In this document: piece after piece, positions 32,701 to 34,158 of the stretch | Position numbering within the stretch: the stretch's first letter is position 1 | Layout: each line of letters opens with the position of its first letter | Source: Synechococcus sp. CS-1328 | GTDB lineage: Bacteria; Cyanobacteriota; Cyanobacteriia; PCC-6307; Cyanobiaceae | NCBI RefSeq assembly: GCF_025128095.1 | Contig: NZ_JAHLYT010000039.1 | Location: 1-34,158, forward strand | Length of the DNA: 34,158 nucleotides | Direction of reading: 5' to 3' | The notes under the pieces: generated by a model | Told to the model about the DNA's origin: nothing | Database searches by the model: none | Seen by the model: the letters and a program-made list of their open reading frames with translations, nothing else | Program-made: the position numbers and the translations under genes

Positions 32701-34158
32701 GTCGGATAGTTGTCAAATCAAGCGCATTGACATAAACATCAAGCACGCCGGGCGGATATCCAATCGCTTGGATTACGTCTGCGCCATCAGTTGTACTGAA
32801 ATTGCTAGAACCATAGCGAGGGACCTTCAGACCATTAGAGTCGAGATTAAAGGCTGGCTTTCCGTCGGTGCCAATGGAATACTCAAAGAAAAGACCATAA
32901 TCAAAGCCCCCCACAAGTTCTGGCGGGACAGGAAGAGGATAGGCAGGGTCAACGCCAACAACCTCAAACAATGTCAGCGGAACGCCAACGGAGGCGTTGG
33001 GTGCAATGGTGACATTCCCGACGGAGCGGCCAAAGTTGAGCGTGGTGAATCCAGACGTGGTTTGACTGACATCCAGAATGGTGGTCTGAACAGTGCCGCT
33101 GGTGACTGGCTGGGTAGCACTGGTGAGGGTGACGGAATAGGTTTCGCTGAGATCTTGCACCCCATCGGTAGACGCATCCAAGCCAAAGCTCAGCAATGAC
33201 GACCCCGTTGCCAGGGTTGCACCGGTTCGATTCGTGGCCGTGAGTGTTACGGCGCCAGTGGCGGGATTTGTGCTGACGCCACTCAGAACAATTCCGCTGG
33301 GTGCTGTGATTCCGGCTGCCAAAAGTGCTGCGAAATCCAAGCCTTCGGTGGCTGTTCCACTGGCCGTATCGAGTGTGAGCGTGATGCTGCTGCCTGCCGC
33401 CAGGGAGACACCATCCAGCGCTACGGAATAGGCAGCACTCCTTGCACCTTCCACCACGGTGGCCGGCCCATCCAGTCGAATTCCGGCAGTAACGGCAACT
33501 TCACTGATCGCGGTGGTGACCCGCCCACTGGTCACTGTGGCCGCCGTGCTGCTGAGATTCACCGCGAAGGATTCTGTTCCTTCGGCAAGAGTGTCGGGAA
33601 TGGTGTCGAGCGAAAAGCTCAGCAGAGAAGAGTTCGCGGCCAGATCTCCACCACTCGAATTCGTGGCTGTCACAGTCACCGCACCCGTGGCGGGATCCGT
33701 GCTAAAACCACTCAGGGTGATCCCGGTGGATGGGGTGAAAACCGTGGCGGTGGTCAGAGAGGAGAAATCTGTACCTTCTGAAGCCGTACCACCCGCCGTG
33801 TCCAGGGTGAAGGTGATGCTGCGCCCAGCAGCAAGACCCACCCCATCCAAGGCCACCGCGTAGGGGCTGGTTGCCGCCCCCTCGCCAACCGATGCCGGAC
33901 CACTCAGGCGAATCGCCGCGGCATCGTCGTCATTGATCGTGGTCGTCGTCACCGTTGTGCCGCCTTCCACGCTCACGCCGGCGCCGCCGCCGATCGTCAC
34001 CGTGTAGGTCTCGTTCGCCTCATTGAACGCGTCCTCCGTCGTCGCGATCCCGAACGTCGCCAGCGCCGCACCGGCCGCCAGATCCGTTGCGCCGCTGTTG
34101 GTCACCGTCACGGTCACAACGCGACCGGCGCCCGTGCTTGTCACCAGCGTCAGACCCG
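29798..34158 (-). CDS. Giant secreted repeat protein with Calx-beta-like, RTX and tail modules (N-terminus off the right edge)
   Basis: The - strand frame is open from the right edge to the stop at 29798, more than 1450 residues; a GTG at 34142-34144 is internal, as codons upstream stay open. In protein order: Calx-beta-like repeats of about 144 residues; a unique AT-rich central region; a degenerate copy and two near-identical copies of a ~175-residue module; a Thr/Pro linker (PTPTPT) with a Gly run; RTX nonapeptides (ENDVLTGGSGPDILEGG, then ADEVTGGFGADTFVLP); and a C-terminal module FFNANGDKKGFGKAGG. Acidic, almost Cys-free, with no membrane segment. Calcium-folded type I secretion and a surface or adhesive role are likely. 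GC content falls visibly between about 31600 and 32950, so the gene looks mosaic. Confidence 0.88.
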   Translation of the reverse strand, partial: GLTLVTSTGAGRVVTVTVTNSGATDLAAGAALATFGIATTEDAFNEANETYTVTIGGGAGVSVEGGTTVTTTTINDDDAAAIRLSGPASVGEGAATSPYAVALDGVGLAAGRSITFTLDTAGGTASEGTDFSSLTTATVFTPSTGITLSGFSTDPATGAVTVTATNSSGGDLAANSSLLSFSLDTIPDTLAEGTESFAVNLSSTAATVTSGRVTTAISEVAVTAGIRLDGPATVVEGARSAAYSVALDGVSLAAGSSITLTLDTASGTATEGLDFAALLAAGITAPSGIVLSGVSTNPATGAVTLTATNRTGATLATGSSLLSFGLDASTDGVQDLSETYSVTLTSATQPVTSGTVQTTILDVSQTTSGFTTLNFGRSVGNVTIAPNASVGVPLTLFEVVGVDPAYPLPVPPELVGGFDYGLFFEYSIGTDGKPAFNLDSNGLKVPRYGSSNFSTTDGADVIQAIGYPPGVLDVYVNALDLTTIRLGGGDDYFGLAGQGIVQSVRSEVSIDESQGYIFQSNIFGGAGDDTVAALMPWQSVFKGGTSTDYSSLVLSDDLALEEVPFGDSLELKGSRFDWDIEFKDGNGDGVVTLDSILSELDYLAVSNNNQISGFERLRFGDILFDLVLYAQQESDVIFGQPEYFLNGAENQAPELNSTIADGSNLWEAFRFNRTFLQGISGTATDLVQVFTGDASDTPNLVGALKFAALNTQLGNDIVVIGSADQASVDLGAGADSFEVKGLFKDATLRGGAGVDSLILQTAQNALVAAGTDAEIDNDVIELKSNATASAFLGGGGVDRIILPGTRSSYKLAYTKDAVTDVIIFQDVSGNTYSGIEEFVFSDGTVASTTIVADIDANVVVSDDPDVITFNVDSARWASLSGNGTSFKGAVGTGANPITVSTGAGNDTPIIGLNGNTAELVAPPDGLASLRFATLNTDAGDDIVRLGTSENAKVNTGTGNDQVEVFGLMTNTEIDGGDGTNDVLLIRGDYSVLPAGTVNGLDPSGSFYQLGSNKFFGFETITIDKPPPADSGTDGGTSLITFNVDSVRWLGDLAGNTTSFSGAVGTGANPITVSTGAGNDTPTIGLVGNTSTLLAPPDGLASLRFATLNTEAGDDVVRLGTSESATVNTGTGNDQVEVFGLMTNTVIDGGDGTNDVLLIRADYSGLPAGTANGPSADVSGTFYRLGTNKFYGFETVTIDKPPPVATPTPTPTPTPTPTPTPSPGGGGGGTPAPTPTPTPAPTPTLPTFPPITDGTSNTFFPQPTPTPTPTDGTSNTIVISEGPPSSGGGMILSADPFLNTTQILVGTPENDVLTGGSGPDILEGGPGADEVTGGFGADTFVLPFGGPSVDTFVDFNPIEDRIQINNVPRGSKVDKAFKGRTQSSKGLVTVDGKKEAKFAESPYIYDADSGRLFFNANGDKKGFGKAGGVIAQLTPGLDLNGSDLVIAYADPVI
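30120..30250 (-). other. RTX calcium-binding nonapeptide block
   Basis: Within the giant protein, about four GGxGxDxLx-type units occur in a row: NDVLTGGSGPDILEGG, then PGADEVTGGFGADTFVL. They bind Ca2+ in a parallel beta-roll and normally lie just before the type I secretion signal, as they do here. Confidence 0.85.
30440..30552 (-). repeat. Thr-Pro/Ala-Pro-Thr linker repeats
   Basis: GGGTGT/GGAGTT-type hexanucleotides encode PTPTPT runs on both sides of a Gly stretch (SPGGGGGGTPAP). A shorter PTPTPT lies near 30345-30370. These are flexible extracellular linkers and likely sites of slippage. Confidence 0.85.
30552..31575 (-). repeat. Two tandem ~525-bp modules in the giant protein
   Basis: The sequence GGCGGCGGCTTGTCGATCG occurs at 30552 and 31077, 525 bp (175 codons) apart, and the flanking proteins align through ITFNVDS, GAVGTGANPITVSTGAGND, APPDGLASLRFATLNT and EVFGLMTNT to TIDKPPP. 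Start-motif spacing is 516 bp, so a few codons are inserted or deleted. A third, degenerate copy lies at about 31860-32110. Confidence 0.85.
33470..33920 (-). repeat. 432-bp Calx-beta-like domain repeat
   Basis: The boundary motif (IRLSGPASVGEG / IRLDGPATVVEG) recurs 432 bp (144 codons) apart, at about 33905 and 33473, each followed by YxVALDGVxLAAGxSIT and SGxSTxPATGAVTxTATN. The repeat runs on toward about 33040 and is cut on the right by the window edge. Confidence 0.8.

Overview
The window looks like chromosomal DNA of a high-GC picocyanobacterium (Synechococcus/Cyanobium type). The grounds are the housekeeping genes (pgk, murG, a cobD-like aminotransferase, an rbgA/ylqF GTPase, an rluD-type synthase), a by-eye count of about eight copies of the cyanobacterial HIP1 octamer GCGATCGC, and very dense gene packing. 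Species cannot be told from the sequence alone. No rRNA, tRNA, CRISPR array, transposase or prophage gene was recognised.

Layout. 1-1049 (- strand, runs off the left edge): N-terminal part of a surface or secreted protein with Ig-like repeats of 315 bp. 1094-2041: rluD-type pseudouridine synthase. 2114-8847: six accessory genes. An MFS exporter (-) diverges from an MmgE/PrpD protein (+), which converges on a translationally coupled - strand series reading P450, HemB-like protein, FAD monooxygenase, Asp/Glu-racemase-fold enzyme. 8838-10144: rbgA and a UspA protein, divergent from pgk (10313-11518). 11554-14587: an OmpR/EnvZ-like two-component system with a small Tyr/Gly-rich ORF and a Spy/CpxP-like protein downstream, divergent from a secreted EF-hand protein. 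15427-18406: methyltransferase, FAD oxidoreductase and type III polyketide synthase, a probable alkylresorcinol operon. 18455: a beta-hydroxyacid dehydrogenase. 19673-21943: a serine beta-lactamase-like domain fused to a metzincin protease and a secretion-type tail. 21964-25256: exported hypothetical protein, murG and a cobD-like gene. 25480-25964: an AT-rich island with a zinc-ribbon membrane protein and an orphan coding tail. 25993-29782: MoxR, DUF58 and transglutaminase operon. 29798-34158 (-, runs off the right edge): a giant repeat protein with Calx-beta-like, RTX and tail modules.

How it fits together. From memory of picocyanobacterial gene order, rluD-rbgA-(usp)-pgk-hypothetical-murG-cobD is a core neighbourhood. 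Here two cargo blocks appear to sit inside it: the six-gene cluster between rluD and rbgA, and the two-component, alkylresorcinol and protease genes between pgk and the hypothetical/murG pair.

The main candidate for an undescribed system is the six-gene block. Its HemB homologue keeps both Schiff-base lysines and the B-site residues of porphobilinogen synthase, but has lost all three metal-ligand positions and the SDMMDGR motif. Its P450 lacks the usual I-helix acid-alcohol pair. Its racemase-fold enzyme keeps only one of the two usual cysteines. Together these suggest a repurposed pathway, perhaps starting from 5-aminolevulinate or a similar aminoketone. The product is unknown and this reading is inference. 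A second notable find is a C-terminal module shared by the protease fusion and the giant repeat protein, probably a type I secretion tag.
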